Positions 22,084 to 31,878 of a stretch of DNA of 64,000 nt are shown here, piece after piece; positions within the stretch are counted from its first letter, which is position 1; each line of letters opens with the position of its first letter. This stretch comes from Chitinilyticum aquatile DSM 21506. Its GTDB lineage: Bacteria; Pseudomonadota; Gammaproteobacteria; Burkholderiales; Chitinibacteraceae. The stretch covers positions 248,001 to 312,000 of the forward strand of contig NZ_AUMS01000001.1 in assembly GCF_000430805.1 (NCBI RefSeq), in the 5' to 3' direction. The notes beneath the pieces are model-generated. The model was not told the origin of the DNA, did not search any database, and saw nothing but the letters and a program-made list of their open reading frames with translations. A program made the translations under genes and the position numbers.

Positions 22084-22536
22084 ATGACACCAATGGATAT
22101 TCGCACGATCATGGCGCATTTGCCGCATCGCTATCCTTTTTTGCTGATTGACCGGGTTACTGACCTCGAAGTAGGCAAGTCGATCCGTGGCTTGAAGAAC
22201 GTCACCATCAACGAGCCGTTTTTCCAGGGACACTTTCCATCCTATCCGGTCATGCCAGGAGTGCTTATTCTTGAAGCGCTGGCTCAGGCTGCAGGGGTAC
22301 TGACCTTCAAGAGCATCGAACCTGCGCCCTCTCCCAATACCATCCTGTTTTATGCGGGCATTGATAATGCGCGCTTCAAGCGTCAGGTCGTGCCGGGTGA
22401 TCAACTGATCCTGGAGGCTGAAATCGTGGCCAGCAAACGCGGTATCTGGAAATACACCGCCCGAGCCCTGGTGGACGGTGACATTGCCGCAGAAGCCGAT
22501 CTGATGTGCGCGCAGCGGGAAGTTGATCTGGCTTGA
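22084..22536 (+). CDS. fabZ: 3-hydroxyacyl-ACP dehydratase FabZ
   Basis: A hot-dog-fold enzyme dehydrating 3-hydroxyacyl-ACP in fatty-acid elongation. It competes with LpxA/LpxD for hydroxyacyl chains, which is why it sits in this operon. 150 residues with [13 protein letters not shown], the catalytic His in [14 protein letters not shown] and the catalytic Glu in [12 protein letters not shown]. The ATG follows the lpxD stop directly; GGGAG lies inside the end of lpxD. Confidence 0.98.
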   Translation: MTPMDIRTIMAHLPHRYPFLLIDRVTDLEVGKSIRGLKNVTINEPFFQGHFPSYPVMPGVLILEALAQAAGVLTFKSIEPAPSPNTILFYAGIDNARFKRQVVPGDQLILEAEIVASKRGIWKYTARALVDGDIAAEADLMCAQREVDLA

Positions 22537-22573
22537 TCGACACAATGAGCATCGAAAAATAACCGGCTTAGCT

Positions 22574-23353
22574 ATGACAACAATGATTCATCCTACTGCC
22601 ATTGTCAGCTCCAGCGCAGAGCTGGGTGATAATGTGCAGATTGGGCCGTATGCCATTATTGGCGACCATGTCCGGATCGGATCGGGCAGCCGGGTCGGTG
22701 CGCATGCCGTTATCGATGGCCACACCAGCTTGGGTGAGAATAATGTTATCCATGCCCACGCCTCGATCGGCTGTGCGCCGCAGGACAAAAAGTACCGCAA
22801 TGAACCGACCCGTCTGACCATTGGGGATGGCAACACGTTTTTCCAGAGCGTCACTGTCGCAGTGGGAACAGCGCAAGATGAAGGCTTGACCAGCATTGGT
22901 GACGACAACTGGCTGATGGCTTATGCACACATCGGGCACGATTGTCGTATTGGCAGCCATACCATTTTCGCCAATAGCGCCACTCTGGGCGGACACGTTC
23001 ATGTGCACGACTATGCAATTCTTGGCGGTCTGAGCGCCGTACATCAATTCTGTGTGATTGGCGCGCACGCAATGGCCGGCGGCGGCTCGATCATCGTGCA
23101 GGATTTGCCCCCCTTTACCATCTGCGAGGGCAACCGGGCCATCGCGCGCGGGATTAATAGCGAAGGCTTGAAGCGGCGGGGTTACTCGGCAGAGCAGATC
23201 CTCGCCATCAAGCGTGCCTATAAGCTGCTGTATCGTGCTGGCGTGAGCTATGACGAAGCCGTAGCCAGTATCCGGGAAGCGGCACTCAGTGAGAGCGCAT
23301 TGCAGCCCTTTATTGATTTCTTTGCCCTGTCCTCCAGGGGTATCCTTCGCTAG
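22574..23353 (+). CDS. lpxA: UDP-N-acetylglucosamine acyltransferase
   Basis: The first step of lipid A synthesis, moving 3-hydroxyacyl from ACP to UDP-GlcNAc. 259 residues: a hexapeptide beta-helix from IHPTAIVSSSAELGDNVQIG, the catalytic His in the segment LMAYAHIGHDCRIGSHTIFA, and the C-terminal helical domain (LKRRGYSAEQILAIKRAYKL). Start is the ATG at 22574 (MTTMIHPT); the ATG at 22583 is also possible. Nothing unusual. Confidence 0.97.
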   Translation: MTTMIHPTAIVSSSAELGDNVQIGPYAIIGDHVRIGSGSRVGAHAVIDGHTSLGENNVIHAHASIGCAPQDKKYRNEPTRLTIGDGNTFFQSVTVAVGTAQDEGLTSIGDDNWLMAYAHIGHDCRIGSHTIFANSATLGGHVHVHDYAILGGLSAVHQFCVIGAHAMAGGGSIIVQDLPPFTICEGNRAIARGINSEGLKRRGYSAEQILAIKRAYKLLYRAGVSYDEAVASIREAALSESALQPFIDFFALSSRGILR

Positions 23354-23355
23354 CC

Positions 23356-24528
23356 ATGCAGCATCAAAAGCCTCGGGCCAATACTGGTCCACGTATCGCC
23401 ATTGTGGCAGGCGAAGCCTCGGGTGATCTGCTGGGAGCGGCCCTGATCAATGCCTTGCGGGTTCGCTATCCCGATGCCGAGTTTTATGGTGTCGCCGGCC
23501 CGAAAATGCAGGCAGCAGGAGCTCGCACCATTGCCCCCATGTCGACCTTGGCCGTAGGCGGAGTTGTAGAGGTCCTGCGACATTTGCCCAGCCTGCTCAA
23601 GCTCCGCAAAGCGCTGCTCAAACTCTGCATGAATGAGCGGCCGGATGTCTTCATCGGGATTGATGCGCCAGATTTCAATCTGGGTATCGAAAGGAAACTG
23701 AAGCAAGCCGGCATCCTGACCATCCATTATGTCAGCCCTTCGATTTGGGCATGGCGCCCGCAGCGCATCAAGGGCATCCGCGCAGCCGTAAACCACATGC
23801 TGCTAATTCTGCCTTTCGAGCAGGCCATCTATGATCAGGCAGGTGTGCCGGCGACCTATGTGGGTCACCCGCTGGCCGATCAGATTCCGCTTGTCATCAA
23901 TAAGAATGCATACCGGGAACAATTGCAGCTCGCAGAAGCGGCAAGGGTAATCGCCATCCTGCCCGGCAGCCGCATGCGTGAACTCGAGGCCTTGTCTGCC
24001 CTTATGGTAGAAACCGCGCACCTGCTGGCCAAGCATGATCCAAACCTGATTTTCCTTGTACCCCTCATTTCCCGTGAGACCCGTACCCGTTTCGAAAAAG
24101 AAATCTGGGCACAAAATGCGCAGGCACTGAATTGGCGCCTGATGTTCGGCCATTCCCATGAAGCAATGGCCGCTGCTGATGTCGTCCTGCAGGCATCCGG
24201 AACTGCAGTCCTCGAAGCCATGCTGGTGAAACGCCCGGCTGTAGTCACTTATCGCGTCTCGCCGCTCACCTACCGCATGATTCGTGGCAAATTCATTCTG
24301 CCATATGCCAGCCTGCCCAATATCATTGCTGGCCGCTACGTCGTCCCGGAATTCTTGCAAAATGAAGCAACAGCAATCAACTTGTGTCAGGCGGTATTGA
24401 ACTACCTGAACAACAAGTCACTGACAATCGATCTGGAAAGCCTGTTCACCGCCGAACACCAGCGCCTGCAATGTTCGGCTGCCGAGCGGGCGGCAGAGGC
24501 TGTTGCAAAAGTGCTGCAATCCGTATGA
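23356..24528 (+). CDS. lpxB: Lipid-A-disaccharide synthase
   Basis: A GT19 glycosyltransferase joining lipid X and UDP-diacylglucosamine. 390 residues with [19 protein letters not shown] near the N-terminus, [35 protein letters not shown], and the nucleotide-binding region [34 protein letters not shown] follows. It starts two bases after lpxA and overlaps rnhB by four. Confidence 0.97.
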   Translation: MQHQKPRANTGPRIAIVAGEASGDLLGAALINALRVRYPDAEFYGVAGPKMQAAGARTIAPMSTLAVGGVVEVLRHLPSLLKLRKALLKLCMNERPDVFIGIDAPDFNLGIERKLKQAGILTIHYVSPSIWAWRPQRIKGIRAAVNHMLLILPFEQAIYDQAGVPATYVGHPLADQIPLVINKNAYREQLQLAEAARVIAILPGSRMRELEALSALMVETAHLLAKHDPNLIFLVPLISRETRTRFEKEIWAQNAQALNWRLMFGHSHEAMAAADVVLQASGTAVLEAMLVKRPAVVTYRVSPLTYRMIRGKFILPYASLPNIIAGRYVVPEFLQNEATAINLCQAVLNYLNNKSLTIDLESLFTAEHQRLQCSAAERAAEAVAKVLQSV

Positions 24529-25115
24529 ACCACGGTCTTGCTATCTGCGGCGTTGATGAGGCGGGCAGGGGGCCTCTGGTTGGTGCAGTGTTTGCTGCTG
24601 CCGTCATTTTGCCCGAGCACTTTGATCTGCCCGGGTTGACCGACTCCAAAAAATTGACCGAGAAAAAACGGGAAGCGCTATTCCCACTGATTCAGCAAAC
24701 AGCACTGGCATGGGCCATCAGTGAGGCGAGTGCGGCAGAGATTGACCGGCTTAATATTCTGCAGGCCACCATGCTGGCCATGCAGCGAGCTGTACAGCAA
24801 CTTACTGTTCCTGTGGATGAAATCCTGATCGATGGCAACCGTATTCCTTCCGGCCTGTCTGCCCCAGCTCGCGCTATTGTCAAAGGTGACGCCCTGATTC
24901 CAGCGATTTCGGCTGCCTCGATACTGGCCAAGGTTGCGCGAGATCGTTCCATGCACGAATTGCATAGCCGCCACCCGGAATACGGCTTCGATGAACACAA
25001 GGGGTATCCTACGGCACGCCATTTGGCCGCCTTGGCAATGCATGGCCCGCTGGAGGATCATCGCCGCAGCTTCGGTCCCGTCAGGCAATACACGCTCCAG
25101 TCCAGTCTCTGGTAA
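24525..25115 (+). CDS. rnhB: Ribonuclease HII
   Basis: Removes ribonucleotides from DNA and RNA:DNA hybrids. 196 residues. The catalytic carboxylates are D11-E12 in [15 protein letters not shown], the Asp in EILIDGNR, and the Asp further on after [21 protein letters not shown]. The ATG at 24525 overlaps the lpxB stop; the upstream extension of the frame lies inside lpxB. This ends the envelope cluster; dnaE, its E. coli neighbour, is absent here and motA follows. Confidence 0.97.
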   Translation: MNHGLAICGVDEAGRGPLVGAVFAAAVILPEHFDLPGLTDSKKLTEKKREALFPLIQQTALAWAISEASAAEIDRLNILQATMLAMQRAVQQLTVPVDEILIDGNRIPSGLSAPARAIVKGDALIPAISAASILAKVARDRSMHELHSRHPEYGFDEHKGYPTARHLAALAMHGPLEDHRRSFGPVRQYTLQSSLW

Positions 25116-25226
25116 GCTGGAGAGGTTGTCGCACGTGAACTTAGCTTCTACTATCCGTAGAGACTCCATCTTTATCTGACGCTTCCGTTTTCTCAGCGTG
25201 AATATTCGAAAAGGAATTCTGGACAC

Positions 25227-26087
25227 ATGTTTGTCATCGTTGGCTACGTTTTCATGTGTGTCTGCATTTTGGGTGCGTACGCTTGGCACGGCGGTCACTT
25301 GGGAGTGCTATGGCAGCCGAGCGAAATTGTCATCATTTTCGGCGGTGCGCTGGGCGGGATGATTGCCGGCTACGGGGGCAAGCCTCTGAAGGCAACCATC
25401 AAAGCACTGCCAAGCATCTTCAAAGGAAGTGCCTACACCAAAGCGTTCTACATGGATCTTTTTGCCTGCTTGTTCGAACTGCTGTCCAAGGTTCGCAAGG
25501 AGGGTCTGATGTCCATAGAAAATGACGTGGAAGACCCGCACTCAAGCCCGATTTTCTCGAAGTATCCCGGTATTTCCAAAGACCATCATGTCGTCGAGTT
25601 CATCACCGATTATTTGCGGCTGATGGTCGGTGGCAACCTGAATGCATTCGAGATCGAGAACCTGATGGATGTGGAGCTTGAAACCCACCATCATGAAGCT
25701 GAGTTGCCAGCAACAGCAATTACCAAGCTGGCGGATGGCTTGCCGGCTTTTGGTATTGTCGCGGCAGTAATGGGCGTTGTGCATACGATGGGTTCGCTGC
25801 ACTTGCCACCCAGTGAGCTGGGCAAACTGATCGGGGCGGCGCTCGTAGGGACGTTCATGGGTATCTGGCTCGCCTATGGTTTTGTCGGCCCGCTGGGTAC
25901 ATTGCTGGAGACCAAGGCAAAGGAATCATCACAGGTTTTCCAAACCATCAAAGTGACCCTGCTGGCCAGTCTGAATGGTTACGCACCTCAAATTGCGGTC
26001 GAATTCGGCCGCAAGGCGCTTGACTCATCCGAGCGTCCGAGCTTCCAGGAGCTGGAAGAATTCGTGAAAAGCGCAAAAAACAAATAA
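25227..26087 (+). CDS. motA: Flagellar motor stator protein MotA
   Basis: The proton-channel subunit of the flagellar stator. 286 residues, four transmembrane helices: two near the N-terminus (MFVIVGYVFMCVCILGAYAW; IVIIFGGALGGMIAGYGG) and two late (GLPAFGIVAAVMGVVHTMGS; LGKLIGAALVGTFMGIWLAYG), with a large cytoplasmic loop carrying the rotor-facing charges. AAAAGGAATTC provides the ribosome site. motB follows after 45 bases. No other flagellar gene is in the window, and I see no clear sigma-28 promoter upstream. Confidence 0.96.
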   Translation: MFVIVGYVFMCVCILGAYAWHGGHLGVLWQPSEIVIIFGGALGGMIAGYGGKPLKATIKALPSIFKGSAYTKAFYMDLFACLFELLSKVRKEGLMSIENDVEDPHSSPIFSKYPGISKDHHVVEFITDYLRLMVGGNLNAFEIENLMDVELETHHHEAELPATAITKLADGLPAFGIVAAVMGVVHTMGSLHLPPSELGKLIGAALVGTFMGIWLAYGFVGPLGTLLETKAKESSQVFQTIKVTLLASLNGYAPQIAVEFGRKALDSSERPSFQELEEFVKSAKNK

Positions 26088-26132
26088 AAGTCCCCACGAC
26101 AATCACGGCTAGTCAGTATTTTCGAGAGCATC

Positions 26133-27029
26133 ATGAGCGACGACTCCCAACGTCCTATCGTTGTAAAAAAAATCAAGAAAGGCGGCCATGGTCACCATGG
26201 TGGCGCATGGAAAATTGCCTATGCAGACTTTGTAACGGCCATGATGGCCTTCTTCCTGCTGATGTGGCTCTTGGGGTCGGTCTCCAAAGGAAATTTAAAA
26301 GGGATTTCGGATTACTTTTCCAACCCGTTGAAGGTTGCTAATGCCGGCGGTTCCGGAGCTGGCGATGCAGAATCGATCATCCAGGGGGGAGGGCAGGACC
26401 TGACCAAACAGGCCGGACAAGTCAAGAAAGGCGAGGTCCCCCCGCAGGAAGAATCCGCCAAAGACCGGAAGCGGCTGTCAGAGCTGAAAAAGCGCTTTGA
26501 GGCCATGATGGATGACAAAAGCCAGACCAATACCAAGCTCAAGCAGTTCAAAAGCCAGTTGAAGCTCGATATGGTTGCCGAAGGTTTGCGCATTCAGATT
26601 GTCGATGAGCAGAATCGACCGATGTTCAAATCCGGCAGTTCCGAACTTGAGCCATATGCAAGAGAGATCCTGCACGAAGTCGCAGCCTTGCTGAATGAAG
26701 TGCCAAATGCGCTTTCCCTGTCCGGCCATACTGATGGCACACCTTTTTCCGGAGGGGCCGCAGGCTTCAGTAACTGGGAGCTCTCGGCCGAGCGTGCGAA
26801 TGCATCACGTCGTGAATTGATCACTGGCGGCATGGCTGATGCAAAGGTTCTCCGGGTTAACGGCTTCGGCGACAAGGTACCCCTGAACGTCGAAAATATT
26901 TACGATCCGGTCAATCGGCGCATCAGCATTGTTGTACTCAATCGTGAAGCCGAACAGGATATCAAGGAGCAGGCAGGAAAAAGTAAAGCTGAAGCCGAAG
27001 CTTCTGCTCCCGTGACAGCCACTCCCTGA
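26133..27029 (+). CDS. motB: Flagellar motor stator protein MotB
   Basis: The stator subunit anchored to peptidoglycan. 298 residues. A histidine/glycine/lysine-rich cytoplasmic head (KKGGHGHHGGAW) precedes the single helix IAYADFVTAMMAFFLLMWLLG, where D32 is the proton-binding Asp at the family position. A plug/linker region follows, then an OmpA-like peptidoglycan-binding domain (about 145-275), with LSGHTDGTPFSGG and the late segment DPVNRRISIVVLN. Operon with motA. Proton rather than sodium coupling is inferred from similarity to MotB rather than PomB. Confidence 0.96.
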   Translation: MSDDSQRPIVVKKIKKGGHGHHGGAWKIAYADFVTAMMAFFLLMWLLGSVSKGNLKGISDYFSNPLKVANAGGSGAGDAESIIQGGGQDLTKQAGQVKKGEVPPQEESAKDRKRLSELKKRFEAMMDDKSQTNTKLKQFKSQLKLDMVAEGLRIQIVDEQNRPMFKSGSSELEPYAREILHEVAALLNEVPNALSLSGHTDGTPFSGGAAGFSNWELSAERANASRRELITGGMADAKVLRVNGFGDKVPLNVENIYDPVNRRISIVVLNREAEQDIKEQAGKSKAEAEASAPVTATP

Positions 27030-27031
27030 CC

Positions 27032-27754
27032 ATGCCCGACAAAATGGCGCAAGTGCCACGCTTCCTGATTCTACTGGCTATGGCCTGTGCGATCTGGAGA
27101 GTACTCAGCGTCACTCTGGAGCCACTTCCTGCCGCCTTTGCTGCGGGAGGGGGGGCTGCGATCGCCGCAGTGTTCTGGCATGACGGACGATGGTGGATTC
27201 CAATTCATGCACTGTTTTTGCCAGCATTGCTTCTCTTGCTGCAAGCGGATGTTCCAGCTTATTGGTATTTGATCATTCTTGTCGTGCTCTGGCTTTTTTC
27301 AGGACAGGCGGTCAGGCAACGGGTTCCGTTATACACCAGTGGTCAGGGCGCGTTGCGCGCATTGTGTGAGCTGCTGCCGCATGGGTCCCGGTTTATCGAT
27401 GTCGGAGCAGGGACAGGTACTGTTTTACAGGCGCTGGCGCGTTCAAGGCCGGACCTGATCTTGGCCGGAACGGAACTGGCATGGTTCCCTTGGCTAATAG
27501 GTAGTGTACGCATGCGTGGGTGCCGGGAATGGTACAGACAGGATTACCGGAAGATGGATTTCGCCTGCTACGATTGTGTCTATGCTTTTCTTTCCCCCGA
27601 GCCAATGCCGGAACTGTGGAGCAAGGCCAAGCGCGAAATGCGGCCGGGCAGCCTTTTCATCAGCAATTCGTTTCCGGTTCCCGGTGTTGAGCCTGATGAA
27701 ATGATTGACTATGGCGACTGGAAAGGTGGCCAGCTCTTGCTTTGGCGGATGTAG
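27032..27754 (+). CDS. Membrane-anchored class I SAM-dependent methyltransferase
   Basis: 240 residues. The first 90 carry three or four hydrophobic segments (FLILLAMACAIWRVL; AAFAAGGGAAIAAVFW; LFLPALLLLLQADVPAYWYLIILVVLWLF when joined). The cytoplasmic part then has SAM motif I FIDVGAGTGTVLQAL at about 130-144, an acidic residue at the end of the next strand (LILAGTELAWFPW), and DYRKMDFACYDCVYAFLSPEPMPEL as the motif IV region. The substrate is unknown. Two bases separate it from motB, so it is co-transcribed with the stator genes, but a functional link is not shown. Confidence 0.75.
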   Translation: MPDKMAQVPRFLILLAMACAIWRVLSVTLEPLPAAFAAGGGAAIAAVFWHDGRWWIPIHALFLPALLLLLQADVPAYWYLIILVVLWLFSGQAVRQRVPLYTSGQGALRALCELLPHGSRFIDVGAGTGTVLQALARSRPDLILAGTELAWFPWLIGSVRMRGCREWYRQDYRKMDFACYDCVYAFLSPEPMPELWSKAKREMRPGSLFISNSFPVPGVEPDEMIDYGDWKGGQLLLWRM

Positions 27755-27756
27755 GC

Positions 27757-29130
27757 ATGCAGACATCTAACTGGATCAAATACTGGCAGCAGCATGCCTT
27801 GCCGATTCTGCAAGAAAGTAAGGTACAGCTACAGCAAATGCTGCGGCGCACCGACTCCTTGCGGCCGACAGATATTGAGGCGCTGGTGTGGAATGATCCG
27901 CTTCTGACAGCTCAGGTGCTGCGGTTTATCAACCAGCGCAAGCGCGGGGCCATGGCGTCTGATGTGGTTGCAATTGAGCACATCGTAATGATGATGGGGG
28001 TTGCCCCTTTTCTGGAACGATGCAGTCATTTGCCGACGGTCGAGCAATATCTGCTCCCTGCTGATCCGCAAGCCTATCAGCAGCTATTGCAGTTACTGGC
28101 AAGGGCGAGGTTCTCGCGTGCACTATCACTTGATCTGAGCACTATACGCAATGACGCGTATCCGGAAGAATTGCAGGCTGCGGCATTGCTTGCCGTGGTT
28201 CCGGACATGCTGCATCTTCTGGGCTCCCACTTGCCGGAAAAAGCACCGGCAGCTGATAGAACTACGATAGGGGCTCTGATTGCCGCCTGGCAGCTACCTG
28301 ATGCTCTGACTCAGTTGCTGGGTGGAAATGAAGTTCCCAGCGTGCGGGTTGCCTTGCAAAGCAGCATTGTCCGTTTGTGCTCGCTACTTGAGCAGGGCTG
28401 GTGGCTGGATGACATATCCACGCAACTCGAAACCATTGCAGGTGCTCTGGGCATTGGGCTGGATCACGTTTGGGATCGCGTCAGCAAGCAAATGCTCCGG
28501 CAGGCGCGACGATGGCCATATGTTCAAATCGTGCCAGCAGCCACCTGGCTCGCCATGCAGCCTGGTGACTGGCCAGTACCTTCCAAGGTGCAGACAGATG
28601 CCCGCGAACTGCTGACTGAAAAGATGGTGCCTAATGTGCTGAGCGAGCGCATGCAGGCCTTGCACTTGGCAGGCAAGCAGGGGGCACCAACCAATCAGAT
28701 CATGGCTTTGGCTGTTCGGGCCTTGGCGGAAGGATTGGGGATGCAGCGGATTGCGTTTACGCTGGTACAGCCCGTTGAGCAGGTACTGCGCACCCGTTAT
28801 GTGCATGGTGTGGTGGCGAATGATGGTTTGCGTAGCTTGTGCATCAATCTGGAACAGCCCAGTCTTTTCTCGCAGTTGCTGCAAAAACCACAAAGTGTTT
28901 GGCTTAACATTGATAGCCGCAAGCGCTTTGCCAACCATCTGCCAGAAACCTTTCTGGCGTGTGCCGCTGATAATTGTTTCCTTATGTCGATTTTTGTCGG
29001 CAGCAAGCCCTTGGGCCTGATTTATGCTGACAGGCATGGGCAGCAGGAACCCGGTGATGATCACTATAACCACTTCAAACAAATCTGCATGCTGACTAGT
29101 CGTGCGCTAACCCATTATTCACAGCGCTGA
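27757..29130 (+). CDS. HDOD-domain protein with C-terminal GAF-like region
   Basis: 457 residues from ATG 27757, two bases after the previous stop. The N-terminal half matches an HDOD output domain: LRPTDIEALVWNDPLLTAQVLRFINQRKRG, then VVAIEHIVMMMGVAPFLERCS, followed by a helical bundle. The C-terminal part (about 310-450: LTEKMVPNVLSERMQALHLA, then RIAFTLVQPVEQVLRTRYVH and FVGSKPLGLIYADRHG) looks like a GAF sensory domain. HDOD proteins act in signalling and motility control in beta- and gammaproteobacteria, which fits the motAB neighbourhood. No catalytic HD pair is evident, as usual for HDOD. Confidence 0.72.
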   Translation: MQTSNWIKYWQQHALPILQESKVQLQQMLRRTDSLRPTDIEALVWNDPLLTAQVLRFINQRKRGAMASDVVAIEHIVMMMGVAPFLERCSHLPTVEQYLLPADPQAYQQLLQLLARARFSRALSLDLSTIRNDAYPEELQAAALLAVVPDMLHLLGSHLPEKAPAADRTTIGALIAAWQLPDALTQLLGGNEVPSVRVALQSSIVRLCSLLEQGWWLDDISTQLETIAGALGIGLDHVWDRVSKQMLRQARRWPYVQIVPAATWLAMQPGDWPVPSKVQTDARELLTEKMVPNVLSERMQALHLAGKQGAPTNQIMALAVRALAEGLGMQRIAFTLVQPVEQVLRTRYVHGVVANDGLRSLCINLEQPSLFSQLLQKPQSVWLNIDSRKRFANHLPETFLACAADNCFLMSIFVGSKPLGLIYADRHGQQEPGDDHYNHFKQICMLTSRALTHYSQR

Positions 29131-29134
29131 AACC

Positions 29135-29929
29135 GTGACAACCCTTATTCAATCGGCACAGAATCCAACCTACAAGCAGGCTCTCAAACTGGCCAGCAAT
29201 CGACGCGAACGCCTTAAATTGCAGCAAACCCTGCTTGATGGATCGCACCTGCTTTCCAGCTGGCTCGATGCGGGGCAGCAGCCTGTACGGGTATTCATTA
29301 CCGCAAGTAGTCTGAACAATCCGGAAATCAGCACTTTGCTGCAACGCTGCTCGGCCCCACTTTGCCTACTGGATGAAACGCTATTCAGCACCTTGAGCGA
29401 GCTGCCCAGCGCAACGGGTGTGCTTTCCCAAGTCACTATCCCCGAGAAAAATGCGGCGTTGCAGCGCGGATTTTGTATTGCCCTGGATGGCATACAGGAT
29501 CCCGGAAATGTCGGCAGCATTCTGCGCTCGGCTGCTGCAGCCGGGGTTGATCAGGTATGGTTGTCCCCCGCTTGTGCGGATGTGTGGTCGCCGAAGGTCT
29601 TGCGCGCAGGAATGGGGGCTCATGCCGTTCTGGATCTGGTCGAGCGATGCGAGCTCTTAGAGGGCTGCAGGTCCTTTCAGGGCAGGGTCGCTGCCACACT
29701 GCTTGATGCCGCCGTGGGGCTGTATGACGCCGATTGGCAAGGAGATGTCGTTCTAGTCATGGGTTCTGAAGGGGCAGGGGTTTCTCCAGAGGTCGCTGCA
29801 CTGGCTACCTTGCGAGTTCGCATTCCCATGGCGGCAGGGATTGAATCACTGAATGTAGCGGCTGCCGCCGCGATCTGCATGTTCGAGCGTGTTCGCCAGC
29901 ATGGTCTGGGAACGGGTCAGCGCCGGTAA
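29135..29929 (+). CDS. SpoU/TrmH-family RNA 2'-O-methyltransferase
   Basis: 264 residues starting at a GTG five bases after the HDOD stop. A short N-terminal substrate-binding domain (NPTYKQALKLASNRRERLK; LLDGSHLLSSWLDAGQQ) precedes the SPOUT trefoil-knot domain with all three motifs: LDGIQDPGNVGSILRSAAAAG split at the Asn/Gly core, VLVMGSEGAGVSPEV, and RIPMAAGIESLNVAAAAAI. It methylates rRNA or tRNA; the target nucleotide is not predictable. Its last bases overlap the convergent transglutaminase gene by 13. Confidence 0.9.
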   Translation: MTTLIQSAQNPTYKQALKLASNRRERLKLQQTLLDGSHLLSSWLDAGQQPVRVFITASSLNNPEISTLLQRCSAPLCLLDETLFSTLSELPSATGVLSQVTIPEKNAALQRGFCIALDGIQDPGNVGSILRSAAAAGVDQVWLSPACADVWSPKVLRAGMGAHAVLDLVERCELLEGCRSFQGRVAATLLDAAVGLYDADWQGDVVLVMGSEGAGVSPEVAALATLRVRIPMAAGIESLNVAAAAAICMFERVRQHGLGTGQRR

Positions 29930-31878
29930 GGCATCCGGCGGAGCCGCCGCAGCTGTTCCGCCATATTGGCCAGAAGTTCTTCATCAGCTCCCTTGCCATA
30001 CCGGCACTCTATATATCCATCAATGAATTGCCTTATATGCCTACCCGCCTCTGGCCATGTCTCGATGGCTCGTTGGGCAAACGCATCCGGACCTTCATTA
30101 GGGTGTCGTGCAAGGCATTTTTTGGCAAGAATCTTGCAAAATTCAACATACAGCAGTATCTCACGGCTGACTTTGATATTCGCTTTCTTTTGCCAAACGA
30201 CCGAGGCATAAGCAAAAAAGAGTAATAGAGATAAGCCACCAACTAGGATTAGCAGAAACTGCCAGGATACGATATCCGGTATTTGCATTCTTCGCAGCAA
30301 ATCCAGTTGGCGTTTGGCATCATATTCGACCACCCAGCGATTCCACAGATACATCAGCGCATCATTCTGCATCCGCAGGCTTTTCAGCCAGCTACTGTCA
30401 CTTTGCAGCATGAGGGGAAGCGGTGTACCGGAGGGCAAGCTTTCTGCCAGACCTGAGTCAATGCGCGCCGGAGCAATAATTGCAGTTGGATCAACCCGCT
30501 GCCACCCTTCGTCAGCCAGCCAGACTTCGACCCAAGCATGAGCATCCGCCTGTCTGATTATGTAATAATTTCCCGTTTCATTGCGTTCGCCACCTTGATA
30601 ACCGGTGATGATCCGTGCGGGAACCCCGGCTGCGCGCATCAGAACGGCAAAACTGCCCGCATAATGTTCGCAAAATCCGCGCTTGCTCTCGAAAAGGAAC
30701 TCATCGATTGAATCCTGGCTCGTCAGTAAAGGAGGACTCAATGTGTAGCGAAAATTACCTGATTTCAGCCATTGCAATGCAGCGAGAACACGTTGGCGAG
30801 GCGGGAGTTTTTGCAAGGTTCTGGCGTATTCCCTTGTGCGGGGATTGCCAGCCTGGGGCAACTGCAATTGCTCCGCCGGATAGCCCAATTCGACAGTTCG
30901 CCACTGCAAGCTGGAGCGCAGGGAATACACAGTCCGAACCGCAATATTCTGCTCGGACAGTATCTGGCCGGCACTGGAAATGCGGGCACCTTGCGGGATG
31001 GTCACGGGCAAGTCAAGAGCCAGCATCCAGCGTTGCTGATGTGGCTCAAGGGTAATCGTGTAATCGACAGGGTAACTCAGCGGCTGCAGAGACTGGTTGT
31101 TGGCACTGGCCAGATCCGGTTCGGCGCCCAGCCAGCGGCGGCCATCAAATTGACCAAAAACCGGTCCACGCCAATACATGGCATTGCGATCGGGGGGACT
31201 ACCAGAAAACTCGGCACGAAATGCCACACTTTCATCCAGAGCCAGCTTGCTGATGCTGCCGGGGTCGAGAGCCTTGTCGGACAGACCGCTGGACGCCTGT
31301 GATTCGGCAGGAACCCGCCAGAGTGGAGATGGCAGCCGAGGAAAAAGCACGAAAAGCAGCAAGGCGATGGGTAATGCCTCCAGCAGCATGCGGATAACTG
31401 TTTTTCCCTGACTCCTGAAATACCCGGACGGATGTTCAATCCTCATGCCACACAGGGTAATGGCTGCAATGCCAGCCAGAGCCGACAGCATCATCAGTGG
31501 ATTTTGATCATGCAGAAACTGTGTGCCGGTACAGAACAAGGCAAGCAGTATCAACTGCCGGCCATCACGGCGTGTGCGGGATTCGAACAGCTTGAAACAG
31601 AACAGACTGATAAGAATGGCCAGCCCGCCATCGCGGCCAAGCAGGGTATTGAATTCAAAATACACAATCCACGCAGATAGACCTGCCAGCAACCAGATCC
31701 AGATACGAGGTAATAGAGGCTTCTTTTGCCAGGCCCGCCATAAATAGCAGAGCAAAACGACAGGCAAGAAAATGCTGAACCAGCTTGCAAAGTTGATCAG
31801 GTGTGGCGTCACCACGATCAGGGCCATAATATCCAGTTCAAGCCGCTGGCCGCAGGTTAGCGTCGGACTTGCTGTCAT
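29917..31878 (-). CDS. DUF3488 and transglutaminase-like membrane protein (TgpA type)
   Basis: 653 residues. About six N-terminal helices (DUF3488) are followed by a periplasmic transglutaminase-like domain and a last helix near residue 550 (FLLILVGGLSLLLFFAYASVV), with a cytoplasmic C-terminal domain (DUF4129-like). The catalytic triad is visible: Cys in SKRGFCEHYAGSFAVLMRAAG, His in RQADAHAWVEVWL, Asp in WQRVDPTAI. TgpA of Pseudomonas aeruginosa, the best-studied relative, is essential and envelope-related. It overlaps the upstream DUF58 gene by four bases; with MoxR it forms a conserved three-gene operon. Confidence 0.9.
   Translation of the reverse strand: MTASPTLTCGQRLELDIMALIVVTPHLINFASWFSIFLPVVLLCYLWRAWQKKPLLPRIWIWLLAGLSAWIVYFEFNTLLGRDGGLAILISLFCFKLFESRTRRDGRQLILLALFCTGTQFLHDQNPLMMLSALAGIAAITLCGMRIEHPSGYFRSQGKTVIRMLLEALPIALLLFVLFPRLPSPLWRVPAESQASSGLSDKALDPGSISKLALDESVAFRAEFSGSPPDRNAMYWRGPVFGQFDGRRWLGAEPDLASANNQSLQPLSYPVDYTITLEPHQQRWMLALDLPVTIPQGARISSAGQILSEQNIAVRTVYSLRSSLQWRTVELGYPAEQLQLPQAGNPRTREYARTLQKLPPRQRVLAALQWLKSGNFRYTLSPPLLTSQDSIDEFLFESKRGFCEHYAGSFAVLMRAAGVPARIITGYQGGERNETGNYYIIRQADAHAWVEVWLADEGWQRVDPTAIIAPARIDSGLAESLPSGTPLPLMLQSDSSWLKSLRMQNDALMYLWNRWVVEYDAKRQLDLLRRMQIPDIVSWQFLLILVGGLSLLLFFAYASVVWQKKANIKVSREILLYVEFCKILAKKCLARHPNEGPDAFAQRAIETWPEAGRHIRQFIDGYIECRYGKGADEELLANMAEQLRRLRRMPYRR

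Noticed and set aside
25116-25226. Sigma-28 promoter before motA
   Set aside because: No TAAA/GCCGATAA pair at proper spacing could be found in the 111-base gap.
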